Positions 44,380 to 54,372 of a DNA stretch of 64,000 bases are shown here, piece by piece. The position numbers were made by a program, and so were the translations under genes. Position 1 is the stretch's first letter; the number at the start of each line of letters is the position of its first letter. The stretch is taken from contig CANNEA010000003.1 of NCBI GenBank assembly GCA_947503525.1, positions 558,001-622,000 of the forward strand, read 5' to 3'. Below the pieces are notes generated by a model. That model was not told the origin of the DNA and made no database searches. It saw nothing but the letters and a program-made list of their open reading frames with translations. This DNA is from an uncultured Carboxylicivirga sp. Lineage in GTDB: Bacteria; Bacteroidota; Bacteroidia; Bacteroidales; Marinilabiliaceae.

Positions 44380-45477
44380 TTATCTTCCAAAGGACTCTCC
44401 AATTCTAAAATATAAGCCCCAGTCGTCTTTTCCGGCAGCAACATCAAATCCTATATTTATACGTTCAGATGGTAACATCATATAACGAAAACCTACACCA
44501 GCACCCGGTAGCCATTCACTTTTAAACAAATCACCGGCTTGATCAACCGCACTGGCTACGCCTGCGAAACCAACCATCCCAAATTTTTTGTAAAAACGCC
44601 AGCGGTATTCGGCTTGCAGGGCATATACCTGATTATTGCGATGCTTTCCTGATGTATAACCCCTGATGTCATCCTGTCCAATGATACTTTCTCCCTGAAA
44701 AGGAACATCACCTGAGGCAATAGTGGTTTTAAATCGTGTAGCTAATATATTTCTATCATTTTTCAACCTGTAATAATGGTTATAGGTGATTTCAACTTTA
44801 TTAAAATCATTCCCACTATTTAACCAGGAGGCATATATTCTGTTTTTAAAAGCCAGATTAAAACCCGAATATGGATTCATTTGATGTTCACGCCTGTCGA
44901 AATTCAATAAAATACCAATGTTATTCATATTGCGTTCATCATACCGAAGGCTGTCAGGAAAATAATCAGGTAAGTCATATTCTGTTTTCGCATTTGATAC
45001 TGTACCTTCCAATCCAAAGTAAATTTCCTTATAGATTTTTCGTTCCATTCGGGCTAATACAAAACGGGCATCAGTACTAAAATCAATGAATGAGCCTCCA
45101 TCTATTGGTAATTGCTGCCAAAACTGGAAATTAATCTGACCAAAACCCGCCGCAAAGGTTCCTCGCCACTTATCCTCATCGAAATAAAGGTGTTGAAATA
45201 GTGCCGTAAAATAGGTGTTGTTAGTGGTGTACATTGCAAATATGCCAGTTGAGGAAGAAGGGGATATGGTATCTTTTTTATTTAGTTTATAGAAACCTTG
45301 ACCCATTGCACCGAAAAGGAATCCTTGTGATGGATTATAGTTTACTATTGGTATAGCCGCAATTCGTACTTTTTTCAGACTGTCCTTTTTCGTTTTATTA
45401 TTTTTTTGCTGAGCATACACTGAGATGGAACACAGGCTATAGGTAATGGCTACTGCTATGAATAAGTAATTTTTCAA
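44380..45477 (-). CDS. BamA/TamA-type outer-membrane barrel without POTRA domains
   Basis: 365 residues with a signal peptide (FIAVAITYSLCSISVYAQ). No POTRA repeats are present; the protein goes directly into a beta-barrel (NYNPSQGFLFGAMGQGFY, then LLNFDRREHQMNPYSGFNL). The C-terminal half has the surface-antigen signature (GQDDIRGYTSGKHRNNQ, then WLPGAGVGFRYM). The last residues are FGR, not the usual terminal aromatic. Such short Omp85 relatives occur in Bacteroidota; substrate and role are unknown. It is alone between two Crp/Fnr paralogues. A -7 box lies at 45520-45527. Confidence 0.83.
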   Translation of the reverse strand: MKNYLFIAVAITYSLCSISVYAQQKNNKTKKDSLKKVRIAAIPIVNYNPSQGFLFGAMGQGFYKLNKKDTISPSSSTGIFAMYTTNNTYFTALFQHLYFDEDKWRGTFAAGFGQINFQFWQQLPIDGGSFIDFSTDARFVLARMERKIYKEIYFGLEGTVSNAKTEYDLPDYFPDSLRYDERNMNNIGILLNFDRREHQMNPYSGFNLAFKNRIYASWLNSGNDFNKVEITYNHYYRLKNDRNILATRFKTTIASGDVPFQGESIIGQDDIRGYTSGKHRNNQVYALQAEYRWRFYKKFGMVGFAGVASAVDQAGDLFKSEWLPGAGVGFRYMMLPSERINIGFDVAAGKDDWGLYFRIGESFGR

Positions 45478-45519
45478 TTTTCGTTGGTTTTAGGTCAATC
45501 TTCGAATTGCGATATCAAT

Positions 45520-45527
45520 CAAATGTA
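45520..45527 (-). promoter_or_regulatory. Candidate -7 box for the BamA/TamA-type gene
   Basis: The minus strand reads TACATTTG here, an exact TAnnTTTG match 43 bases before the gene start. The -33 region is weak. Confidence 0.4.
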
Positions 45528-45908
45528 ACAAAAAAAGCATTCTTTTTCTTTTAAGAATTGATTTCTAATTAATGAATGTTGATGTAGACTGTTAATATTA
45601 TTCAAATTCTAATAAATCATGTCATATTAATCAAGATATATATAGGTATGAATATGTATATGTCCAATTTCGGATACAGATTGTTTTAATGTCAATTTAA
45701 AACGATATTAACTTGATATTCTTAATGTATCTAATTTGTATAAGTCAGATAGTTAGTGAATTAAAAATCTCTCGTAGATCTGGATCCTGCTGTTGTAGAT
45801 AAGTTTATCTCTATTTCATTCATAACTCTGGCTTAAAGTACTACGAATCGGATGTAATAATTGAATGGGTAAGATATTTCATCTAAAGTTAAGTGGCAAT
45901 AATATTGG

Positions 45909-45938
45909 TTTGTCTAAATTGAATTATTTATACCTTTG
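45909..45938 (+). promoter_or_regulatory. Promoter of the second Crp/Fnr gene
   Basis: TTTG (45909-45912), 18 bases, then TACCTTTG (45931-45938): both boxes match the Bacteroidota consensus. Transcription should start near 45945, giving a leader of about 26 bases. The other parts of 45478-45970 show no gene. Confidence 0.65.
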
Positions 45939-45970
45939 GAACATCATTAACAGGAATTAAACCAACAGTT

Positions 45971-46633
45971 ATGGCAATATTTAATTATACTAAGTTTTTT
46001 GAATCAAATTCTGATTTGAGCCAATTGACATTTCAAAAGTGTAGGTCATATAAACTTGGTGATGTTGTTTATGCACAGGATTCTAATATGAATCATGCAT
46101 ACTACGTTAAAAGTGGATTGCTCAAGATTTTTAGGAGTGGTCAAAAGGGAGATCAACAGATTGTTAGACTGGTAAAAGCCGGCAGTTTGATAGGTTTTCA
46201 TTCACTTCTTTCGGAAGAGCCTGAAGTTACCGGCTGTGAAAGTTTGAACGACTCTGAAGTATGCATTATCCCGGGTGATGAGTTAAAAGCAGCCATGAAA
46301 GAAGATAATGCTTTGTCCGAGCTAATTATGAAACAAACGCTCGAAGAGTTGAAGCAAACCTGTAATTCACTTATCGAATTATCTCAAAAAACTGTTAGAG
46401 GAAGACTAGCCAACCTGTTTCTTAAGCTTCAGGAACTATTTCAAACTAAAGATGATGAACCAATTCCTTTGGTGATCTCAAGAGTAGATATGTCACGCTG
46501 GATAGGAACGTCGAAAGAATCAGTAAGTCGCTTAATAACTGAATTTAAAGAGGATGGGGTTCTGTCTTTTAGTCGTAGTGAAATAAGGATACTAAGCAAA
46601 GAGCGCTTGACAAAGATTGTCATGATATCTTAA
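45971..46633 (+). CDS. Crp/Fnr-family transcriptional regulator (copy 2)
   Basis: 220 residues. The sensor barrel (HAYYVKSGLLKIFRSGQKGD, then LIGFHSLLSEEPEVTGCE), the dimer helix and the winged helix (ISRVDMSRWIGTSKESVSRLITEF) line up along the whole length with the protein at 43173. No Fe-S cysteine cluster is present. Its effector is unknown. It has its own consensus promoter and ends at a bidirectional terminator shared with the large T9SS gene. The pair probably arose by duplication, with the barrel gene between them. Confidence 0.91.
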   Translation: MAIFNYTKFFESNSDLSQLTFQKCRSYKLGDVVYAQDSNMNHAYYVKSGLLKIFRSGQKGDQQIVRLVKAGSLIGFHSLLSEEPEVTGCESLNDSEVCIIPGDELKAAMKEDNALSELIMKQTLEELKQTCNSLIELSQKTVRGRLANLFLKLQELFQTKDDEPIPLVISRVDMSRWIGTSKESVSRLITEFKEDGVLSFSRSEIRILSKERLTKIVMIS

Positions 46634-46654
46634 GCTCATTTATACTTGATATAT

Positions 46655-46694
46655 AAACGCCCTTAAAACGAATGGTTTTAAGGGCGTTTCTTTT
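46655..46694. terminator. Bidirectional terminator between convergent genes
   Basis: A 15-bp perfect stem (46655-46669 with 46675-46689) has a 5-base loop and T-rich ends. It serves the Crp/Fnr gene and the convergent T9SS-cargo gene, which ends at 46708. Confidence 0.88.
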
Positions 46695-46707
46695 ATGTTA
46701 AATGCAT

Positions 46708-49700
46708 TTATTTTTTATAAATCTTCCATTTTTTAGTGAACTGAGCTGTTTTCATTACAACAATATAACTGCCACTTACCGAAGTGCTAATATTAAAGTT
46801 GTAGGCATTCACGTCTTCACTGTCATTGAATGATTTGCTAAAAACAAGTGCCCCGGATAAGTCATAAATATTAACGGAACAAGCTCCCGGAGCTGTACCC
46901 GCATTAATTTGGAAATGACCATCACTTGGATTAGGATAGAGCTTAAGTTCTTCATCAGTGCTTTCTTCAATAGCTGGCAGTTCATCAATAGCGGTTGCCG
47001 GATCTTCTTCGACACTAACTGAGAATGATGTATAAACTAGGTCCGTTCCAGCAGATCCCTGAAGGGTTATTACCGTTGTTCCTTCCATAGTGTCCGAAAA
47101 ATCAATGGTTAATTCATCACCATCAATTACAGCACTGGCTATTGCAGGTACAGTGTTGCTCTGAATGGTAGTATTTACAGCAGAACCAGAACTATGTGCA
47201 AAAACGTCACTAATGTCAATAACTTCATCTGGTGAACTGGTCAATGCATTAATGCTTTTTATCTTTTTATTTATGTATAAAGTATTATCTAATTCGCCTT
47301 TAAAAATACCTCTTCCATGTGTTGCAATAATCACTTTCCCATCGTATTCACTAGCTTTAACCCGGTTACTTACTACGTTGCCAAGGTTGTTGTGATCAAC
47401 ATTAGCCCAGGTGGTGGAAGCTCCATTTAATACTGAAGTGCTGTATACACCTATACTGGTTGAAATAAAGTAAGTGGTTTCACCTCCCCATTCCAAAATT
47501 GCAGCGCTACGTATGGATGGGCCGGGAACTTCTGAAGTAGCTGTTAAATTACCGTCAATTATTGTAAAGTTATCGCCACCATCCATAGAGTGTAGTAAAC
47601 TTGGAACGCCATAGTTGGAAAATACAACTATCAGTTCCTCGGCATCATTTGGATTAATGGCAATAAAATACGGATATGAACCGGCAGTAGCAATGCTTAA
47701 ATCCTTATCTTGTCGAACTAAGTTTTCTTCTTCTGCAATACTATTATCAACGCGATATAATTTAGGAGTGCTTCCGGTATATGTAGCGTAATATAATACA
47801 TGGGCGGGTACTTTAGAAATAGCAATAGCAGTAACGTCTTCATTAGGTGTGTTTAAAACGGCGGGAGATGACCATCCTACCATTGTTCCACCCGAAAGAT
47901 ATGAAGGAATATCATCTACATTTTCATTAATCCATAATTGTTCTCCTCCGGCATAGTACATTACAGGATCGCCATTTGTATTTATGCAGAATGGATTAAT
48001 AAATAATTGTCCCGTGGCATCGGTTGGTTTTATTTGCGACCAATCATAGGGTCCTGTCGCTGCAAATGGATTTAAAGGATCGCCATTGGAATTATATCCC
48101 GTTCTTAATACATTCCCATTTTGAGAAGAGATGTAGGCAAAGTTTTCTCCAAACTGACAATAGGCACCATCACCTGAGCTAATATCAGTTGATCCTGCAG
48201 ATACCATGGTCTTAAAATAAGGTGAGCCATTGTCTTGTGTACCTCCCAGGTAACGGTCTTCATTGGCCATTGTTGGTTCAGCTAGTGTATAGAACTGTGT
48301 AATATTGTAGCCATTATTCATATCTACCCATGGTAAAAGATCAGGTAATGTTAAACTTTGAGTAATATCAGCCAGATAGCTTAAACCGCCATCATGCCCA
48401 CTCCAAACCGCATTCGGACTTGCCGGATCAAATAAGGTAATATGACAATCAGGGTGGTGATTGGTATAGGTAAACACTTCTGAATTATCGGGACCATATC
48501 CGCCAATCCATCCATAATCTTCTGTCGGGGTAGTGACAAAAGCATCATTCGAACGAAATAATGAAGTACTACCGATTATTACAAAATCAGAATCATCTGG
48601 TTTAACCGCCAAAGTCATATTATAACTTCCCTGCTTCCCGAGTTCACCGAAGCCTGGTAAATTTGAAGTTCGATTCTCAATTGTAGAACTGGAAAGATCA
48701 CCCGGAACAATATCAATGGCATGAAAATAAGGTGTACTGCCGCTTACAGTATATACATAAGCCATGGTATTGTCGGAAGGTGCAAAACGTATTAAACTAC
48801 GATCAAATTCTGTTGGAAAATCTTCAGGTAGCGTAGGATCAATTTTAACCAGATTGCTTGTTCCCACAGCTCTGTAATAAATACCTGGATCACTTTCAGG
48901 AGGTGTATTGAATCCGGATTCAGAGAGTACTAGAATAAGATTACCACTAGCATCAAAATCAAAGTCAGAATAATAGTGATCATTTGGGTTTCCGATTATT
49001 TCGTAGAGTTCAAATGTCCCCCCATTATTAATAACAACCATAATTCCGTAGCCATGCACTGCTAATACAATCCTGCCGTTTGTCGGGTCGATTTTTACTT
49101 TAGAAACAAAATCCATCCAATCATCCCATTTGTATTGACTTGATGATGTTCCCTGAATTGGATTCCATGTTTCACCGTTGTCAACTGACATATATAGTCC
49201 ATGACCATAATATGATGCTCCGCCTGCATTTGCGGAATTACCTGAGAATTCACCTCCTACATAATACCATGTATCCTGATAACCAGTTCTTGTATCCTGG
49301 CAAATCGACGTTACAGAAAATGATTCATCGGGCGTGGTTTTTAGTGACCATGTTAAACCTTTGTCGGTCGATTTCCATACACCGCCTGATACACCACCGG
49401 CTAATAGTGTATTTGAATTTCTAACATCAATAGCCAAAGCTCGGGTTCTTCCGCCTACATCATTTGGTCCAACTTCTGACCATGTATAATCGCCTGCCAA
49501 AGTACTTTTTAAACCTTGTCTACGAATATCTTCATATAACTGTTGTTCCATAGACCTGATGCCTTCAGGAATAGCATTTATAGAAGGATCGCGAAATGCT
49601 CGGAAAAAAAAGGCTTCACGATCTTCTGCCGAAGTAGCTGCTGCCTTTGGTGAATAGCTTGATTTTACTTTTGGGGCAGGATTAGAAGCTTTTTCTTTTA

Positions 49701-49785
49701 ATAATGAATAGGTACTTATGCTTACAAGCATAGTTAATGCCACCCAAAATGTAGTTTTGAATAATCTAGAAGTAAAGTGTTTCAT
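46708..49785 (-). CDS. Large secreted beta-propeller protein with T9SS type A sorting domain
   Basis: 1025 residues from the ATG at 49785; the longer frame adds 12 residues before the signal sequence. After the signal come repeated BNR/sortilin-like blades, seen as WKSTDKGLTWSLK, SVDNGETWNPI and SMDGGDNFTII Asp-box motifs spread over about residues 100-830. The C-terminal ~75 residues are a T9SS type A sorting domain (ELKLYPNPSDGHFQIN, then VNIYDLSGALVF and WKIYKK). The protein is therefore passed through the outer membrane by T9SS and fixed on the surface or released. Sialidase activity is not implied, since catalytic residues are not visible. It lies 11 bp after a small lipoprotein gene. 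Confidence 0.9.
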   Translation of the reverse strand: MKHFTSRLFKTTFWVALTMLVSISTYSLLKEKASNPAPKVKSSYSPKAAATSAEDREAFFFRAFRDPSINAIPEGIRSMEQQLYEDIRRQGLKSTLAGDYTWSEVGPNDVGGRTRALAIDVRNSNTLLAGGVSGGVWKSTDKGLTWSLKTTPDESFSVTSICQDTRTGYQDTWYYVGGEFSGNSANAGGASYYGHGLYMSVDNGETWNPIQGTSSSQYKWDDWMDFVSKVKIDPTNGRIVLAVHGYGIMVVINNGGTFELYEIIGNPNDHYYSDFDFDASGNLILVLSESGFNTPPESDPGIYYRAVGTSNLVKIDPTLPEDFPTEFDRSLIRFAPSDNTMAYVYTVSGSTPYFHAIDIVPGDLSSSTIENRTSNLPGFGELGKQGSYNMTLAVKPDDSDFVIIGSTSLFRSNDAFVTTPTEDYGWIGGYGPDNSEVFTYTNHHPDCHITLFDPASPNAVWSGHDGGLSYLADITQSLTLPDLLPWVDMNNGYNITQFYTLAEPTMANEDRYLGGTQDNGSPYFKTMVSAGSTDISSGDGAYCQFGENFAYISSQNGNVLRTGYNSNGDPLNPFAATGPYDWSQIKPTDATGQLFINPFCINTNGDPVMYYAGGEQLWINENVDDIPSYLSGGTMVGWSSPAVLNTPNEDVTAIAISKVPAHVLYYATYTGSTPKLYRVDNSIAEEENLVRQDKDLSIATAGSYPYFIAINPNDAEELIVVFSNYGVPSLLHSMDGGDNFTIIDGNLTATSEVPGPSIRSAAILEWGGETTYFISTSIGVYSTSVLNGASTTWANVDHNNLGNVVSNRVKASEYDGKVIIATHGRGIFKGELDNTLYINKKIKSINALTSSPDEVIDISDVFAHSSGSAVNTTIQSNTVPAIASAVIDGDELTIDFSDTMEGTTVITLQGSAGTDLVYTSFSVSVEEDPATAIDELPAIEESTDEELKLYPNPSDGHFQINAGTAPGACSVNIYDLSGALVFSKSFNDSEDVNAYNFNISTSVSGSYIVVMKTAQFTKKWKIYKK

Positions 49786-49796
49786 AGTTAAAAAGT

Positions 49797-50159
49797 TTAT
49801 TGTGTTAGTTTGAATTCCCACATGCGATTTGATTTTGCATGTGGGGCTTCACAGGTAAGTAATCCTTTAACAGAAGTATTAAGCGGTGTTGAGGCAGGGC
49901 TTATGCTTTTTAGGTCCAGAATCTGTTCATTTAATACATGAGGAGCTGATCTGCCACGAATAAATACCTTACTTACCACAAAATATCTGTTGTCACCTTT
50001 TGTTTTAATGATACCTTCTGCAAGTATCGAGTTTATATCAATTTGTTCAGTCTGGGGATTTAGAGGACCATGCTTTGATTCCATATTCTGTTTAGGTGTA
50101 CTGCACGCCGTCAACATTATAATCAACAGCACCACGGGGAGTAGGTGTTTGAAATTCAT
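49797..50159 (-). CDS. Small lipoprotein upstream of the T9SS-cargo gene
   Basis: 120 residues with a lipobox (MLTACS, Cys19). The mature part is short and beta-rich, with one late Cys (LLTCEAP). No family is recognised. The gene ends 11 bp before the large propeller gene on the same strand, so they are probably co-transcribed. It could help surface placement of the large protein, but this is only from position. Confidence 0.65.
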   Translation of the reverse strand: MNFKHLLPVVLLIIMLTACSTPKQNMESKHGPLNPQTEQIDINSILAEGIIKTKGDNRYFVVSKVFIRGRSAPHVLNEQILDLKSISPASTPLNTSVKGLLTCEAPHAKSNRMWEFKLTQ

Positions 50160-50253
50160 TCTTGTTTTATAAAAGTCAATAAAAGTACTTTAATGCGAAA
50201 TAAAAGATATGGATATAATTTCGCGAATTCAATACATCTGAGGAGTAGATATG

Positions 50254-50283
50254 AAAAAAGCAGCTCTTAAAAGAACTGCTTTA
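50254..50283 (-). terminator. Terminator downstream of the DUF3857 gene pair
   Basis: On the minus strand AAAGCAGTTCTT (50282-50271) pairs with 50268-50257 with one mismatch and is followed by a T run. It is about 120 bp past the stop of the second DUF3857 gene. Confidence 0.65.
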
Positions 50284-50400
50284 GGTGTAATGTGTTGATA
50301 TTTATATTCTTATTTCTGTGTTTCTACTGTTATTAAACCTGTATAAAGTTAGATGTACAATAGTAGCTCTTATGCAGATCATCTGTACGAACTTAATTTC

Positions 50401-52317
50401 CTAACCTTCATCAGGAATTAAAATAGCTTTTGCCGCATCCGCTTTAGCCACTTTTTCAAGAAAAGATCTGAACTCATTATATTCTTCCTTAGGATATTCT
50501 CCTTTGTAAAACTCTATTTGACGATTATAAATGATTTCTTTCCCGTCAACTCTAGCTGAAGATTTATAAATGGCAAATTCATTCTCAAACTCTATTGGTT
50601 CGGGCAGAGCTTCCACTTTATAATTATCAGGTATTGTAATATTTATCGTATCACATTCACTGTAGCTGCGTTTAAAATATAAGGGTAAGGTTCTTTTTCG
50701 CGCAAAGGGTGGGATATAGGTTTGATCGTTAATTGAATTAAGTTGTACAAGTATACGACTACCCATTTTAGCTCCGTACTTTGGTAAGGTTAAATTTAAA
50801 GTTTTATCAAGACGCGGATGTCGACTTTTCTCTACCTCAATATTATATGAATCAAGGGTGAAATTGGGGATGTCGATGGAATTAATAATACTCTTTTTCC
50901 TATCCTTTTCATCTCTTAGAGTTAATCCAAATTCATCGGAATATTGCGCTCCAATGTACGAAAATGTATATGAACCTTTTGCATTACCATCGGCATCAAT
51001 AACAATATTACCTTTTAGTATTTGTGCATTATCACTAGCCTTATATGCAGGAGTTCTTACTAACCTGGACTTCTCGCCATCAACTAATAATACATATCTG
51101 TCATCCGTGAAATCACCAATGTAACCACAAGGCGAATGCGGATTTGTACATTCAATCCACAAGGTGTCTGCTTTTAAAGGCACACAAAGAAAAGCATGGT
51201 TAAAGCGATTATTTGAGAATTCGGGATCAATAGGGGTGGTACGACCTGCAGAAACCAGTGTGTAGTAACAATCGTAACCATTATTCTTTAACAAGGTCAT
51301 TGTAAAGTTAGTTAGTGCTTTACAATCGCCATATGATAATCGTTCTACTGTTTCTGCGTCAAATGGTTCAAAACCACCTAATCCATCTTGAATACTTACG
51401 TATCTGTTCTTTTTTTGTGCATACCCATGAATGGTTTTGATTTTTTCATAATCACTCATTTCTTCAGTAATCAATGCCTTAACTTCATTAAGAGTTGTTT
51501 GTGAGATATTATCTTTACCTTCCAATAATTGTTCACTAAACTGTCCAAATTCTTGCCAGGTATTATATGAACCCGTATGGCCTTCTACTTTAAAATGAGT
51601 GGGAGATGTAAAAACAATTGGTGCCCATTTATAGTATGGAGGATCATTACGTTCATATTTAGGGGCTTTATAATTTGTAACTTCCCAGGTATAAACTTTT
51701 TTCTCATCAACCTCTTCAATAACTGGATCAACCGAAACATTGGATGCCTTATATTTGAAGTTATAATCCAATGGAGCAATGTATTTAAATTGAGTTAATT
51801 CAATTGATGTATTGTAACCATCAAAAACACTCCAATTGGGCGCATACAATGTTGTCTCATACTTTCGTCTAAAACTATACTCGATCGTAAAAGGATAAGA
51901 GTCATATTCAGGATCAAAGTGTTTTACACGCGAATCTTCGTATAAAGAAAAACCGGAAATAGCACTATAATCATTAATATCATCAGATTTAATGCGTTTT
52001 ACCTTCTTACCATCTTTATCATATACAGTTGCCTCAATGTAATTTATTTTCATCAATGAGTTATAGAATTCGGTAAATTCCGATTTATCCAAGGCACTTT
52101 CCTTAAGAATTGTTATAGCATAGAAGTTGGTTTCAACAGCATTTGAAGGAGATATATACTCATAAATAGTTGTTGATTCTCTAACAACAGCATGAGCATT
52201 TGCTAATAGTTCCTTTGGTATATCGGCAACTGCATATTTAGTTTTGTCTTTGGCCGATACATTAAAACTAAGGCACGCTGCAACAAAGAGTACTAATTGT
52301 TTATAAAGAAGCTTCAT
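50401..52317 (-). CDS. DUF3857 protein with transglutaminase-like domain (catalytic residues present)
   Basis: 638 residues with a signal peptide (LVLFVAACLSFNVSA). DUF3857 is at about 55-215 (EYSFRRKYETTLYAPNWS). The transglutaminase-like core is at about 270-400, with Cys in YGDCKALTNFTMTLL, His in FNHAFLCVPL and Asp/Glu in LWIECTNP. The C-terminal DUF2569-like beta part ends the protein. These periplasmic proteins may cut or link peptides, but no substrate is known. Its start overlaps the end of the upstream paralogue by 17 bp, so the two are made together. Confidence 0.88.
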   Translation of the reverse strand: MKLLYKQLVLFVAACLSFNVSAKDKTKYAVADIPKELLANAHAVVRESTTIYEYISPSNAVETNFYAITILKESALDKSEFTEFYNSLMKINYIEATVYDKDGKKVKRIKSDDINDYSAISGFSLYEDSRVKHFDPEYDSYPFTIEYSFRRKYETTLYAPNWSVFDGYNTSIELTQFKYIAPLDYNFKYKASNVSVDPVIEEVDEKKVYTWEVTNYKAPKYERNDPPYYKWAPIVFTSPTHFKVEGHTGSYNTWQEFGQFSEQLLEGKDNISQTTLNEVKALITEEMSDYEKIKTIHGYAQKKNRYVSIQDGLGGFEPFDAETVERLSYGDCKALTNFTMTLLKNNGYDCYYTLVSAGRTTPIDPEFSNNRFNHAFLCVPLKADTLWIECTNPHSPCGYIGDFTDDRYVLLVDGEKSRLVRTPAYKASDNAQILKGNIVIDADGNAKGSYTFSYIGAQYSDEFGLTLRDEKDRKKSIINSIDIPNFTLDSYNIEVEKSRHPRLDKTLNLTLPKYGAKMGSRILVQLNSINDQTYIPPFARKRTLPLYFKRSYSECDTINITIPDNYKVEALPEPIEFENEFAIYKSSARVDGKEIIYNRQIEFYKGEYPKEEYNEFRSFLEKVAKADAAKAILIPDEG

Positions 52318-54184
52318 TTTGAACAGGTTTAATTATAATAGGTTCAGCGTGTTTTTCTATAATGGCTTTATAAAGCTGCTGTAAATAAGCATACTCATCC
52401 ATTAGGTAAAGCTGTTTGCCAATTTTTAAGCGATAAGTTACAGTAATGCTATTTCCTAGTGTTTGATAATTGATTAATACACTGGTTGATTTGTCCGGAA
52501 GAACGGCCCTAATTGGTTTCGGAATTTCAGTAATTTGATAATTATCCGGAATTTCAATTTTGGAGATCATAAATTTTTCACGTTTATATCCAAAATCTAC
52601 AGGATATTCACGTTTTTCCATTTTAAATGGATTATCATCAACTTGTTCAAATAAAAAGGGATTAATTAATATCATATCACCTACCTTTTCGACCTTATTA
52701 CTGATTGAAATTTGATAGCGATCCTTAATTGGTTTTGTCAAATCCTCAATATTATCAATCGAATAATCTTTAATAGTTAATCCAGAAAAACGACTTTCCA
52801 AATCAGTGATGTATTCTTCCTCGCTTGCAAATTCGTGATAATCATCTCTAAAATTATAAGCTGCATAATCTGTTCTGGCATATTCTATTTCACCATTCAG
52901 GTTAAGGTTGTCGTCCAGAGTTAATTTATACATAATTATTTTGTGATCTTTTTTATTCGTTTTAAGATCAATCCATCTGCCATTAGTTTTATTAACAAGT
53001 CTTCCTTGGTCATTAAGGCATCTATACGGAAGCATACCTGCAGGCATATATTTTTCTGTTGCATCAAGTAGTATTTCCTTTTCGTTGACCATCGCACATA
53101 CAATAACATAGTTCAATTTACCTTGTGACGGGTAATATGGATTCAATAGTCCATTGGAACGTGTACTTAAAACAACCGGTTTACATTCGATATCCAGTTT
53201 GTTTAATAATTGCAATAACATTAAATTTATTTCTGCTGCATTGGCTTTACCATCTTTATATGCTCCACTTAATGAAGGCGTGTTGGCATAAATAGAGTAG
53301 GAGTGGTCCCATTGAACAGTCTTAATTGCTTCAACAGCCGCCTTTATTTGTTCTTCAGGCGAGTTGTATTTAGCAAGAATTTCCTTTTTAATATCATTCA
53401 GATACATTGAACCATTATGAATAGCGTCACCAAAATACGTATTATCATTTAATCTGTCGTTAATAGATTCCCAAGACGTTGAATAGCTTTTATAATATCC
53501 GGGATAACTTATCTCTAATATATCAAATTCAAATTTGGCAATATAGTTTTTGCTTGAACTAATGAAGGCCTCCTTTTTAAAAGCAGGTACATTTTTGCAA
53601 ACAAAGACATTGTTTTTAGGTGAAGTTGGATATATAAATCCTACATTTCGTTTCCTAAAACGAACGTATTGAGACTCTTCTATTCTTAGTTCAGAATGCT
53701 TAACCGGAATGTATTGCTGAAAACCAAATTCAAATGGAAAACCCTCAAAAGTATATTGGATATCGTATACTGTTCCAACTTTTACATTAGGTATAGCAAT
53801 ATTGTTACGATAATAACTGTCTGTGACCTTTTCTTTAAATATGTTTTCTTTTTTAACTTTTTCCTCTTCAATTTCTCCATTAACCAAATTAAAAACCCTT
53901 CCTCTAACTGTTACACTTTCTCGACTTGGAAATGAAAATTCAGAATAAGCTGTACCCGCCTTCTTAAGTATTTTCACACGCTGTGTAAGCGTGAACTTAA
54001 ATTCGGCAGCGTTAAATTCACCATATTTACATAGAACAACAGCTACAGCAGAAGTATCCCCATCATATTGAGTCATCTGCAAGTCTTCGAGGTTTACCTT
54101 ACCAAATTTAATAGGATCTTTAGCTGAAACGAGGTTTAGGCTTAAGACTAGCAAAGCTAACAGTAATAAATATTTTCTTTTCAT
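52301..54184 (-). CDS. DUF3857 protein with a degenerate transglutaminase-like domain
   Basis: 627 residues with a signal peptide (LLLALLVLSLNLVSA). The domain order is as in the downstream paralogue. At the place of the catalytic GDCKA motif it reads DGKANAAEINLMLLQLL, so the cysteine is lost. The following helix and strand (VVLSTRSNG, then LDATEKY) are kept. This suggests a binding or scaffold role beside the active partner. It is the first gene of the pair, 17 bp overlapping. The 188 bp upstream show no clear promoter match. Confidence 0.87.
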   Translation of the reverse strand: MKRKYLLLLALLVLSLNLVSAKDPIKFGKVNLEDLQMTQYDGDTSAVAVVLCKYGEFNAAEFKFTLTQRVKILKKAGTAYSEFSFPSRESVTVRGRVFNLVNGEIEEEKVKKENIFKEKVTDSYYRNNIAIPNVKVGTVYDIQYTFEGFPFEFGFQQYIPVKHSELRIEESQYVRFRKRNVGFIYPTSPKNNVFVCKNVPAFKKEAFISSSKNYIAKFEFDILEISYPGYYKSYSTSWESINDRLNDNTYFGDAIHNGSMYLNDIKKEILAKYNSPEEQIKAAVEAIKTVQWDHSYSIYANTPSLSGAYKDGKANAAEINLMLLQLLNKLDIECKPVVLSTRSNGLLNPYYPSQGKLNYVIVCAMVNEKEILLDATEKYMPAGMLPYRCLNDQGRLVNKTNGRWIDLKTNKKDHKIIMYKLTLDDNLNLNGEIEYARTDYAAYNFRDDYHEFASEEEYITDLESRFSGLTIKDYSIDNIEDLTKPIKDRYQISISNKVEKVGDMILINPFLFEQVDDNPFKMEKREYPVDFGYKREKFMISKIEIPDNYQITEIPKPIRAVLPDKSTSVLINYQTLGNSITVTYRLKIGKQLYLMDEYAYLQQLYKAIIEKHAEPIIIKPVQNEASL

Positions 54185-54372
54185 TGAGATAGGTTTAAAT
54201 TTTCACTTAAAATAGAAAAGAAAAATAATATGTTATTTATTACAGGGCCGTTATTTGATATAAAGCATACAATTTAGAATGGTTTTAGATATTAACAGTA
54301 ATTATTGTTATTATGACAGAAATAATACATGTAATTATGTATTATTGCGTAATTCGGTGCTGGAATTATTGA

